Part shown: positions 6,910 to 14,181 of the stretch, piece after piece
Position numbering within the stretch: position 1 is the first letter of the stretch
Layout: each line of letters starts with the position of its first letter
From: an uncultured Brevundimonas sp.
GTDB taxonomy: Bacteria; Pseudomonadota; Alphaproteobacteria; Caulobacterales; Caulobacteraceae
Assembly: GCF_943913055.1 (NCBI RefSeq)
Contig: NZ_CALTWS010000009.1
Coordinates: 1-24,720 of the forward strand
Reading direction: 5' to 3'
Length of the DNA: 24,720 nucleotides
Translations under genes and position numbers: made by a program
Notes under the pieces: generated by a model
What the model was told of the DNA's origin: nothing
Seen by the model: only the letters and a program-made list of their open reading frames with translations
Databases searched by the model: none

Positions 6910-9114
6910 ATGACTATTCATACCCCACCGCCGGAAGGCGGCCGCATCATCGACGAGCCGATGAGCGAGGCGTTGAGCCGTCGCTATCTCGCCTATGCGC
7001 TGTCGACCATCACCAACCGCGCCCTGCCGGACGTGCGGGACGGCTTCAAGCCCGTACATCGGCGCATCATGTACGCCATGCAGCAGATGCGGCTGAACCC
7101 GCAGGCCGCGGCGCGCAAATGCGCCAAGGTGGTCGGTGAGGTCATGGGGGGGTACCACCCCCACGGCGACGCCTCGATCTATGACGCCCTGGTTCGCCTG
7201 GCCCAGGATTTCTCTCAGCGCTATCCACTGGTGGATGGTCAGGGCAATTTCGGCAATATCGACGGCGATAATGCCGCCGCCATGCGCTACACCGAGTGCA
7301 AGCTGACCCCGGCGGCCGTCCTTCTGATGGACGGCATCGATCAGGACGCGGTCGATTTCAAACCGACCTATGACGATCAGGATGAAGAGCCCGTCGTCCT
7401 GCCCGCCGGTTTCCCCAATCTGCTCGCCAATGGCTCGTCCGGCATCGCGGTCGGCATGGCGACCTCGATTCCCCCGCACAATGTCGGTGAGCTGATCGAT
7501 GCCTGCCAGCTGCTGCTGGAGCGGCCTGAGGCGACAACGGCGGAACTGGTTGGGATCGTGCCGGGGCCGGACTTCCCTACCGGCGGCGTGGCGGTCGAGG
7601 GCCATGCGGCGATCCTAGAAGCCTATGAAACCGGTCGCGGCGGCGTGCGTCTGCGCGCGCGCTGGGAGCGGGTGCCGCTGGATCGCGGCGGCTATCAGAT
7701 CGTGGTCACCGAGATGCCATACCAGGTTGGCAAGTCCAAGCTGGTCGCCGATCTGGCCGATCTGATCGAGCAGAAGAAGGCACCGCTGCTGGCGGACGTG
7801 CGCGACGAGTCCGCCGAGGACATCCGCCTGGTGCTGGAGCCCAAGTCGCGGACGGTCGAGGCCGATGTCCTGATGGAGAGCCTGTTCAAGCTGTCCGATC
7901 TGGAGGTGCGCTTTCCGATCAACATGAACGTGCTGGATGCTACGGGCACACCTGGCGTCATGGGCCTGAAGGCCTGTCTGCAGGCGTTTCTGGAGCACAG
8001 GCGCGAGGTTCTGGTGCGCCGGGCCCACTGGCGGATCGAGCGGGTCGAGAAGCGGCTGCATCTGCTGGAAGGCCTGCGAATCGTCTTCCTCAACCTGGAC
8101 GAGGTCATCCGCATTGTCCGCGAGGAGGAGCAGCCCAAGGCCGTGCTGATCGCCCGGTTCGGCCTGACCGAGCTTCAGGCCGACTTCATCCTCGATACCC
8201 GTCTGCGTCAGCTGGCGCGGATCGAGGAGATGACGATCGAGAACGAATTCAAGGCCCTGATGGAAGAACTCGCGGGCCTGAAGTCTCTGTCCACGACGCC
8301 CGCCAAACAATGGAAACAGGTCGGCAAGGATCTGGAGGCGGTGCGCAAGGCCATGGTCTCGCCGCGCCGCACCACCATCGCCGAGGCTGTCGACAGTTCG
8401 GCCTTTGCCGCCGCCGTCGAAGCCTTCATACCGCGCGAGGCCATCACCGTCATCCTGTCCGAGCGCGGCTGGATCCGGGCGGCCAAGGGCAAGGTCGAGG
8501 ACCCCTCTGAGCTGAAGTTCAAGGAGGGCGACAGCCTGGCCTGGCTGGTGCCGGCCTATACGACCGACAAGTTGCTGGTCGCGGCGTCGGACGGGCGCAT
8601 ATTCACCATAGGGGCCGACAAGCTGGCATCGGGTCGCGGACACGGTGAACCGTTGCGTCTGATGATCGATCTGGATGAGAAGGCCGAGATCGTAGCCCTG
8701 CTGGCGCATCAACCGGGCGGCAAGCTCCTGATCGCGTCACGTGCGGGGTATGGGTTCATCGCCCCGGAAGACGAATTGCTGGCCCAGAAGCGCGGCGGCA
8801 AACAGGTGCTGAACGGCGAGCTGAAAGCCGCGCTTCGCGTCACCGGCGACCACGTTGCCACCATCGGCGAGAACATCAAGGCGCTGATCTTCCCCGTCGC
8901 CGAACTGCCGGAGATGGGGCGAGGCAAGGGCGTGAAGCTGCAGAACTACAAGCAGGGCGGTCTGGCGGATGTCACGGTGTTCAGCGCCGAGGCAGGTCCG
9001 GAGTGGGTCGACGGTGGCGCGCGCCGCCGCAACTGGCCCGACTGGAAGGACTGGCTGGGCAAGCGCGCCGGGGCAGGCCGGCAGGGGCCGAGGGGACTCA
9101 GGAAGTTTCGCTGA
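6910..9114 (+). CDS. parC: DNA topoisomerase IV subunit A
   Basis: ParC is the DNA-cutting subunit of topoisomerase IV, which unlinks daughter chromosomes. The 734-residue length suits ParC rather than GyrA. The N-terminal winged helix carries YHPHGDASIYDALV (82-95) and catalytic Y127 in AAAMRYTECKL. A coiled-coil arm follows around 380-480 (LLEGLRIVFLNLDEVIRIVR). The C-terminal domain is shorter than that of GyrA, without a clear GyrA box, ending in a basic tail (RQGPRGLRKFR). In the quinolone-contact loop, the residue matching E. coli ParC S80 is A88 and that matching E84 is D92. The ATG lies 39 bases after recO. A promoter-like GCTAAACT sits at 6873-6880 but lacks a matching -35 element. 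Confidence 0.95.
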   Translation: MTIHTPPPEGGRIIDEPMSEALSRRYLAYALSTITNRALPDVRDGFKPVHRRIMYAMQQMRLNPQAAARKCAKVVGEVMGGYHPHGDASIYDALVRLAQDFSQRYPLVDGQGNFGNIDGDNAAAMRYTECKLTPAAVLLMDGIDQDAVDFKPTYDDQDEEPVVLPAGFPNLLANGSSGIAVGMATSIPPHNVGELIDACQLLLERPEATTAELVGIVPGPDFPTGGVAVEGHAAILEAYETGRGGVRLRARWERVPLDRGGYQIVVTEMPYQVGKSKLVADLADLIEQKKAPLLADVRDESAEDIRLVLEPKSRTVEADVLMESLFKLSDLEVRFPINMNVLDATGTPGVMGLKACLQAFLEHRREVLVRRAHWRIERVEKRLHLLEGLRIVFLNLDEVIRIVREEEQPKAVLIARFGLTELQADFILDTRLRQLARIEEMTIENEFKALMEELAGLKSLSTTPAKQWKQVGKDLEAVRKAMVSPRRTTIAEAVDSSAFAAAVEAFIPREAITVILSERGWIRAAKGKVEDPSELKFKEGDSLAWLVPAYTTDKLLVAASDGRIFTIGADKLASGRGHGEPLRLMIDLDEKAEIVALLAHQPGGKLLIASRAGYGFIAPEDELLAQKRGGKQVLNGELKAALRVTGDHVATIGENIKALIFPVAELPEMGRGKGVKLQNYKQGGLADVTVFSAEAGPEWVDGGARRRNWPDWKDWLGKRAGAGRQGPRGLRKFR

Positions 9115-9204
9115 TTTTTGGATGACACCAATTTCACTATCCGGCGTCTCATGGCCGCGCGATAATCGTTGAATGGTCCATTCCGGGCCGGGTTGGAGAT
9201 GTTC

Positions 9205-9777
9205 ATGCTCATCACCCTGATCGTCATCGCCGTCATCGTGGCCGTGGTGCTGTTTGTCGTCGTCGGGGCCTACAACAAGCTGGTCGCCCTGGATCAGCGC
9301 GCCGATCAGTCGTTCGCCGATATCGACGTGCAGCTGAAGCAGCGTCAGGATCTGATCCCCAATCTGGTCGAAACGGTGAAGGGCTATGCCACGCATGAGG
9401 CCGGTACGCTCGCTGCCGTGACCCAGGCCCGTGCCGCCGCCGCCGGAGCCACCTCGGTCAACGACAAGGTGCAGGCCGAAAATATGCTGACAGGCGCTCT
9501 GGGCCGCTTGTTCGCCGTGTCCGAGGCCTATCCCGACCTCAAGGCCAACGCCAACTTCCAGCAGTTGCAGGCCGAGCTGTCGGACATCGAGAACAAGCTG
9601 GCCGCCGCGCGACGGTACTTCAACAATGCCGTGGCCGAGTTCAACGCCGTGCGCCGCCAGTTTCCGACCGTCCTGTTCGCCGGCATGGTCGGCTATGCGT
9701 CGGACAAGCCCTTCTTCGACGTGGGCGAGGGCGATCGTGCCGCCATGAATGCCGCACCGCCCTCGGTGAAGTTCTAG
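9205..9777 (+). CDS. lemA: LemA family protein
   Basis: LemA proteins are small membrane-anchored helical-bundle proteins of unclear role, often encoded next to an HtpX-like protease. From ATG 9205 the product has 190 residues: one N-terminal membrane segment (about 2-21), then the core with QSFADIDVQLKQRQDLIPNL and VETVKGYATHE. The C-terminal part (AARRYFNNAVAEFNAVRRQFP) is typical of the family. ATG 9205 is chosen because GGAG lies at 9195-9198 with a six-base spacer; ATG 9199 would abut that GGAG, and a TTG at 9169 is less likely. The gene follows parC after 90 bases that contain a GATAAT (9161-9166) without a good -35 partner. It is 9 bases upstream of the M48 protease gene. Confidence 0.92.
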   Translation: MLITLIVIAVIVAVVLFVVVGAYNKLVALDQRADQSFADIDVQLKQRQDLIPNLVETVKGYATHEAGTLAAVTQARAAAAGATSVNDKVQAENMLTGALGRLFAVSEAYPDLKANANFQQLQAELSDIENKLAAARRYFNNAVAEFNAVRRQFPTVLFAGMVGYASDKPFFDVGEGDRAAMNAAPPSVKF

Positions 9778-9786
9778 GCCTCACCC

Positions 9787-10821
9787 ATGGCCGCCGTCGG
9801 TCTCCAGACCCACATCTGGGCGAACAACACGCGATCGGTGATCCTGCTGGCGGGCTTTCCGGTGCTGATGGTCGGCATCCTGTATGGCCTGCAACTGGTG
9901 CTGATGGGCTTTGGCATGCTGCCAAACTCTGGCGGCACGCTCGGCGCGGACATGGCCCTGGCGGCGCGTTGGCTGACGACCACCATTCCGCTGGCGATCG
10001 TTTTCTCCGCAATCTGGTTCGCCATCGCCTGGTTCGGCAACCAGGCCATGATCGACGCCATGACCGGGGCGCGCAAGGTTGAGAGGCGGACTGAGCCGGA
10101 GCTCTACAACCTGCTGGAAAACCTCGCGATCTCGCGCGGCATGCAAACGCCGGCACTCCGCATCATCGAAAGCGATAGCCTGAACGCCTATGCCAGCGGC
10201 CTTCATGAAGGTCGCTACAGCGTCACGGTCACGCGCGGGCTTATGCAGGCGCTTGATCGCGACGAGCTGGAGGCGGTGCTGGCCCACGAACTGACGCATG
10301 TCATCAACAAGGACGTGCGGACCATGGTGATCGCCTCGATCTTCGCTGGCATCATCAGCGTGGTCGCCGAACTGGTCCTGCGGGGCCTGTTCTATTCGCG
10401 CGGCGGCGGGCGACGCGACAACAAGAACGCCATGCCGCTGATCCTGATCGGTCTGGTCATCGCAGCTGTCGGCTATGGACTGGCCATCGTCATTCGCATG
10501 GGCCTGTCACGGACGCGGGAGTATGTCGCGGATGCCGGTGCGGTCGAGCTGACCAAGAACCCGGACGCCATGATCGGGGCCTTGCGCAAGATCGAAGGCC
10601 GATCATCCTTACCCGGCCCGGACGAGGTGCAGCAGATGTTTCTCGACAATCAGCCGAACGGCAAGGGACTTGAAGGCCTGTTCGCCACCCACCCCCCGAT
10701 CGCAAAACGGATTGAGGCGCTGGTGAAGTTCGGGGGAGGGCGAGATCCCGGCCCATGGCTAGAAACGACGCCGATGGCACCGATGCCGCGCTATGAAACC
10801 TCGGTGCCTTCGACAGGCTGA
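9787..10821 (+). CDS. M48 family membrane metalloprotease (HtpX-like)
   Basis: The 344-residue protein is a zinc metalloprotease of the M48 family in the inner membrane. Hydrophobic segments lie at about 17-42 and 64-84 before the catalytic part, and at about 181-200 and 217-239 after it. The zinc site is H167-E-L-T-H171, with third ligand E245 in SRTREYVADAGAV. The family degrades damaged or misfolded membrane proteins. The start ATG follows lemA by 9 bases, and the lemA-M48 pair recurs in many bacteria, so the two probably form one functional unit. Compared with E. coli HtpX it is longer and has a C-terminal tail (FATHPPIAKRIEAL...) common in M48B members. Its last 31 bases overlap the 3' end of bpt on the other strand. 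Confidence 0.93.
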   Translation: MAAVGLQTHIWANNTRSVILLAGFPVLMVGILYGLQLVLMGFGMLPNSGGTLGADMALAARWLTTTIPLAIVFSAIWFAIAWFGNQAMIDAMTGARKVERRTEPELYNLLENLAISRGMQTPALRIIESDSLNAYASGLHEGRYSVTVTRGLMQALDRDELEAVLAHELTHVINKDVRTMVIASIFAGIISVVAELVLRGLFYSRGGGRRDNKNAMPLILIGLVIAAVGYGLAIVIRMGLSRTREYVADAGAVELTKNPDAMIGALRKIEGRSSLPGPDEVQQMFLDNQPNGKGLEGLFATHPPIAKRIEALVKFGGGRDPGPWLETTPMAPMPRYETSVPSTG

Positions 10822-11552
10822 ACGATCCGCTCCCAGCCCAGGCGAGTCAGCTGCTCCATGGGATGGAAATCGGACTTGTAGTCCATCTTGCGCGACCCTC
10901 GGACCCAATAGCCGAGATAGACATGCGGCAGGCCGACCAGTGCCGCCTGCCGGACGTGATCCAGAATGGCGAAACGTCCCAGGCTGCGGGCGTTGAGTGC
11001 CGGGTCATAGAAGCTGTAGACCATGGACAGGCCATCGGTCAGGACGTCGGTCAGACTGACCCCGACCAGCGTGCCCGGGCCGCCGTCCAGCGAGGGCAGA
11101 CGGTATTCGATCAGATGGGTCCTTACCGCCGTGTCCTCGATCATGGCGATGTAGTCCAGCCAGCCCATGGAGGCCATGCCGCCCTCGGGGTGGCGATGGC
11201 CCAGATAGCGTTTCAGCAGATCGAACTGCTCGACCGTCGCCTCGGCCTCGACCAGGTCGCGGGTGAGGTCGTCGTTGCGCTTCAGGATGCGACGCTGAGA
11301 TCGGCTGAACGCGAACTCTCGCACCAGAAGCCGCACGGATACGCAGGCGTCACAGCTCTCGCAGGCAGGACGATAGGCGATGTTCTGGCTGCGGCGAAAT
11401 CCGGCTTGGGTCAGTTCATCATTGACGTACACGCCCTCGCTGAACGGCAGATTGGCGAAGACCTTCCGCTCTGTCTTTCCCGGCAGATAGGGGCACGGCG
11501 CGACCGAGGTCATGTAGAACCGAAGCTGTCGCTGGGGGACGAACTGGGTCAC
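10791..11552 (-). CDS. bpt: Aspartate/glutamate leucyltransferase Bpt
   Basis: Bpt transfers leucine (from Leu-tRNA) to proteins with N-terminal Asp or Glu, making them substrates of the ClpS-ClpAP N-degron pathway. The 253-residue product has the family hallmarks: an N-terminal cysteine group (C20 in APCPYLPG; C64, C67, C70 in RPACESCDAC), GFRRSQNIAYRP, and near the C-terminus YLGYWVRGSRKMDYKSDFHP. I chose GTG at 11552 because VTQFVPQRQLRF aligns with the usual family start and because the next upstream GTG (11597) lies inside the motB terminator hairpin. It is convergent with the M48 protease gene and overlaps its end by 31 bases. Both neighbours concern protein turnover, though a direct link is only inference. 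Confidence 0.93.
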   Translation of the reverse strand: MTQFVPQRQLRFYMTSVAPCPYLPGKTERKVFANLPFSEGVYVNDELTQAGFRRSQNIAYRPACESCDACVSVRLLVREFAFSRSQRRILKRNDDLTRDLVEAEATVEQFDLLKRYLGHRHPEGGMASMGWLDYIAMIEDTAVRTHLIEYRLPSLDGGPGTLVGVSLTDVLTDGLSMVYSFYDPALNARSLGRFAILDHVRQAALVGLPHVYLGYWVRGSRKMDYKSDFHPMEQLTRLGWERIVQPVEGTEVS

Positions 11553-11581
11553 CGGCTCAGGTCCGGGTCTGTCGCGACGGA

Positions 11582-11609
11582 AGGAAAAAGCGACCACGCA
11601 TCATGGTCG
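11582..11609 (-). terminator. Intrinsic terminator after motB
   Basis: On the minus strand a 6-bp stem CGACCA / TGGTCG (bases 11591-11596 and 11604-11609, 7-base loop) is followed after one C by five Ts (complement of 11585-11589). It begins 44 bases after the motB stop and lies upstream of the preferred bpt start. The stem is short, but the T run is convincing. Confidence 0.7.
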
Positions 11610-11652
11610 ATATCTGGCCCTGCGTCTTTGCTTCGCGCAAGGGCTATCACGG

Positions 11653-12555
11653 TTACAGGCTGGTATCGGACGGCAGAACCGGTGCCTCGCGCAACAGAAC
11701 GATGGCGATGCGGCGATTGCCGGCCAGAGACGGATCATCGGGATAAAGCGGGTCCGAACCCGCCTTGCCGGACACCTGATAGACGCGGTCCGCATCCACA
11801 CCGGCGTTCTGGAGGATCAGGCGTGAGGCATTGGCACGCTCGGACGACAGGCTCCAGTCGCCGGGCGCGCTGGCCCGGTTGGAGCCGGCCTGAGCCGACG
11901 TGTGGCCGGTCACGGAGATGCGGTTCGGCAATTGGTTGATCACCCGCGACACGGCGCGAAGCAGCAATTGGGCCCGGGCATTGGGCCGCGCCGAGTTGTT
12001 GTCGAACATCGAGCGGCCTTCCTGATCGACCAGCTGGATACGCAGGCCCTCCGGCGTCTGGTCGATGATCAGCTGTTTCGACAGCTCCGCCAGCTCCGGC
12101 ATGGACTGCATGGCTTGGCGCAGCGATTCGGCGGCCGAAGCGAACTGGGCGGCCTCACGACGGGCGATTTCCTCGCGCAAGGCTTCTTCGCTGGCGGCGG
12201 CGAGGTTTGAGCTCTGTCCGGCATCCTGCGGCGCGTCAGGCGGGGCTTCGGGGGCCAGTTCGGTCAAGACCGAGTTGCTGCCCGAGCTCTTGGCGCCGTC
12301 ATCGCCCAAGGCCGTGCCACCCAGGATGCCTCCGGAACCGGATGTGGTCTGGGACACACTGGCCGGGGCGAAATATTCGGCGATGCCCTTCTTCTGCTCC
12401 GGGTCGGTCGTGTTGATCAGCCACATCAGGAGGAAGAAGGCCATCATCGCCGTCACGAAGTCGGCATAGGCGACCTTCCACGCGCCGCCGTGATGACCGC
12501 CGCCGACGACCTTCTTGACCTTCTTGATCATGATGGGGCGGTCGTTCAGAGCCAT
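11653..12555 (-). CDS. motB: Flagellar motor stator protein MotB
   Basis: MotB anchors the proton-driven stator to peptidoglycan. From ATG 12555 the product is 300 residues. A basic cytosolic N-terminus (RPIMIKKVKKV) precedes GAWKVAYADFVTAMMAFFLL, the single membrane helix with proton-carrying D32. A long Ser/Gly/Ala/Pro-rich linker follows (about 75-130), then an OmpA-like peptidoglycan-binding domain (SVTGHTSAQAG..., LSSERANASRLIL, NRRIAIVLL). An upstream in-frame ATG at 12594 would add 13 residues, but MALNDRPI is the better family start. No motA lies in the window, so the stator genes are unlinked here. The gene is divergent from the flavin reductase gene across 141 bases. Confidence 0.93.
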   Translation of the reverse strand: MALNDRPIMIKKVKKVVGGGHHGGAWKVAYADFVTAMMAFFLLMWLINTTDPEQKKGIAEYFAPASVSQTTSGSGGILGGTALGDDGAKSSGSNSVLTELAPEAPPDAPQDAGQSSNLAAASEEALREEIARREAAQFASAAESLRQAMQSMPELAELSKQLIIDQTPEGLRIQLVDQEGRSMFDNNSARPNARAQLLLRAVSRVINQLPNRISVTGHTSAQAGSNRASAPGDWSLSSERANASRLILQNAGVDADRVYQVSGKAGSDPLYPDDPSLAGNRRIAIVLLREAPVLPSDTSL

Positions 12556-12696
12556 CGAGTCCCATGCCTTAACGCTGTTTGTTAGCCACACCATCGCGGG
12601 GCCGCGTTAAGAACCGGTTTGCAAATCGGAGGACCGGGTGACCATGCGGCACCAAAGCCATTGCCGACGCACGGCGTGTCGCCTAGTCGTCGAGGC
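12556..12696. other. Divergent intergenic region, motB / flavin reductase
   Basis: These 141 bases must hold promoters for both directions. Two TTAA-containing half sites (near 12570 and 12607) are visible, but they are not arranged as a full TTAA-N7-TTAAC CtrA site. No clear GG-N10-GC sigma-54 element was found. No hairpin or small gene was seen. Confidence 0.5.
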
Positions 12697-13194
12697 GTGA
12701 CTGAACTGATCGCCGCCAGCTTCGACGCCGCCGCCTACCGGAAGGCTCTTGGCGGCTTTGCGACCGGCGTGTGTGTGGTGACGGCGCATACGGGGGAGGG
12801 GGCGTTCGGCATCACGGTCAACTCCTTTACCTCTGTGTCCCTGGACCCGCCTTTGATTCTATGGTGCTTGGACCGCAAGTCGGAACGGCATGATGCATTC
12901 GCGGCAGCTGAACGGTTCGCGGTGCACGTTCTGCCGGTCGAGGATCGGTACATGTCCGACCGTTTCGCCTGGGGCGTCTGCCGTCTGTCGGCCGAGGAGT
13001 TCGACAGTTCCAGCGACGAGCCGCCGCGGCTACGCAATGCGCTGACTCGGCTGGATTGCGATGTCCACGACCGGATCGTCATGGGTGATCACCTGACGAT
13101 CGTCGGCGCTGTGCGACGGTTCGAGACACGACCCGGCGATGCATTGACCTATTACCGTGGCCGTTACGGCGAAGCACGCGAGCCCTTGTCATGA
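12697..13194 (+). CDS. Flavin reductase family protein (FMN-binding split barrel)
   Basis: The 165-residue product belongs to the flavin reductase-like (DIM6/NTAB) family, which binds FMN or FAD in a split barrel and commonly supplies reduced flavin to a monooxygenase. Marks are FRKALGGFATGV-type start (YRKALGGFATGVCVVTA), GITVNSFTSVSLDPPLILWC, RFAVHVLP, and a C-terminal YYRGRYG. The start is uncertain: GTG 12697 gives the usual family N-terminus, while in-frame GTG 12676 and TTG 12619 would add residues that look unrelated. No partner monooxygenase is in the window. The stop overlaps the next gene's ATG (ATGA), so it is coupled to the dehydrogenase downstream. Confidence 0.88.
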   Translation: MTELIAASFDAAAYRKALGGFATGVCVVTAHTGEGAFGITVNSFTSVSLDPPLILWCLDRKSERHDAFAAAERFAVHVLPVEDRYMSDRFAWGVCRLSAEEFDSSSDEPPRLRNALTRLDCDVHDRIVMGDHLTIVGAVRRFETRPGDALTYYRGRYGEAREPLS

Positions 13195-14057
13195 AGATTG
13201 GTTTCGCGGGGCTGGGGGTCATGGGCGGCCCGATGGCGCGCCATCTGGTTCATGCAGGACATGAAGTGATGGGCTTCAACCGCTCGAATCAGAAGGCGTT
13301 GGACTGGGCGGCGCTGACGGGTGGCCGATCTGCGGAGACGGTTCAGGCTGCGGCTGAGGGAGTCGAAGTCTTCATTCTGTGCGTCGGCAATGACGACGAT
13401 GTGCGCGAGGTCGTGTCGCAGGCTCTGCCGCATGTGACCCAAGGTGCCGCCATCGTCGATCACACCACGACGTCCGCCACAGTCGCGCGCGAGATGGCGG
13501 AGATGGCCTTGGCGTCCGGTCGCTTCTTCATAGACGCGCCGGTGTCCGGTGGCCAGGCTGGAGCCGAGAACGGCCAACTCAGCGTCATGGCCGGTGGCGA
13601 CGGCGACGCTTTGGCGCGGGCCGAACCGGCGCTGAAAAGCTATGCCAAGGCCATCAAGTACATGGGGCCGTCCGGCTCGGGTCAGTTGGCCAAGATGGTC
13701 AATCAAATCGCTATCGCAGGTGTCGTCCAGGGTCTGGCCGAGGCTGTACATTTCGCCCAGTTGGCGGGGCTGGATACCGACGCTGTTTACGAGGCGATTT
13801 CCAAGGGCGCGGCCCAGTCATGGCAGATGGACAACCGCTGGAAGACGATGGCACGCGGAGAGTTCGACTTCGGTTTCGCCGTCGACTGGATGCGCAAGGA
13901 TCTGGGCCTGGTTCTGGACGAAGCTCGGGCCAACGGGGCGCGACTGGAGATGACCGCGCTAGTGGATCGCTACTACGCCGAGGTTCAGGCGATGGGCGGC
14001 GAACGCTGGGATACGTCCAGCCTCGCGGCCAGGCTTCAGAAGCACCGTCACGACTGA
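13191..14057 (+). CDS. NAD(P)-dependent beta-hydroxyacid dehydrogenase (3-hydroxyisobutyrate dehydrogenase family)
   Basis: The 288-residue enzyme belongs to the family of 3-hydroxyisobutyrate, tartronate semialdehyde and glyoxylate/succinic semialdehyde reductases. It has the N-terminal Rossmann motif GFAGLGVMGGPMA (4-16), the substrate motif DAPVSGGQAGA (115-125), and catalytic K168 in SGSGQLAKMVNQI. These features fix the fold and chemistry (oxidation of a 3-hydroxy acid or reduction of its semialdehyde) but not the substrate. The ATG overlaps the flavin reductase stop by 4 bases, which suggests a shared pathway or only co-regulation. No valine-degradation genes are nearby to support the name mmsB. 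Confidence 0.9.
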   Translation: MKIGFAGLGVMGGPMARHLVHAGHEVMGFNRSNQKALDWAALTGGRSAETVQAAAEGVEVFILCVGNDDDVREVVSQALPHVTQGAAIVDHTTTSATVAREMAEMALASGRFFIDAPVSGGQAGAENGQLSVMAGGDGDALARAEPALKSYAKAIKYMGPSGSGQLAKMVNQIAIAGVVQGLAEAVHFAQLAGLDTDAVYEAISKGAAQSWQMDNRWKTMARGEFDFGFAVDWMRKDLGLVLDEARANGARLEMTALVDRYYAEVQAMGGERWDTSSLAARLQKHRHD

Positions 14058-14060
14058 CAC

Positions 14061-14087
14061 GGACCAAAGAACGCCGGTCCTCTATTT
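14061..14087. terminator. Possible weak terminator between convergent genes
   Basis: A 5-bp stem GGACC / GGTCC (14061-14065 and 14076-14080, 10-base loop) lies just after the dehydrogenase stop and is followed by TCTATTT. It would serve the + strand gene; lpdA converges from the other side. The remaining bases to 14181 are unusually AT-rich around 14083-14103 and hold no gene that I can see. Confidence 0.35.
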
Positions 14088-14181
14088 CGCATAATATATC
14101 TTAGGCGATAGAACGACAGGTAGCAGTGAGTCGATCGGCATCCCTTACGCCAAGCCGAGCTAGCGTCACGCTTACGCAATG

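Noticed and set aside
7615..8712. 365-codon minus-strand frame inside parC
   Set aside because: It is complementary to the parC coding sequence; its Gln/Leu/Asp-rich content reflects parC codon bias and no family motif is seen.
12560..12625. CtrA or sigma-54 site upstream of motB
   Set aside because: Two TTAA half sites are present but not in the TTAA-N7-TTAAC arrangement, and the best GG/GC pair has 11 rather than 10 bases between.
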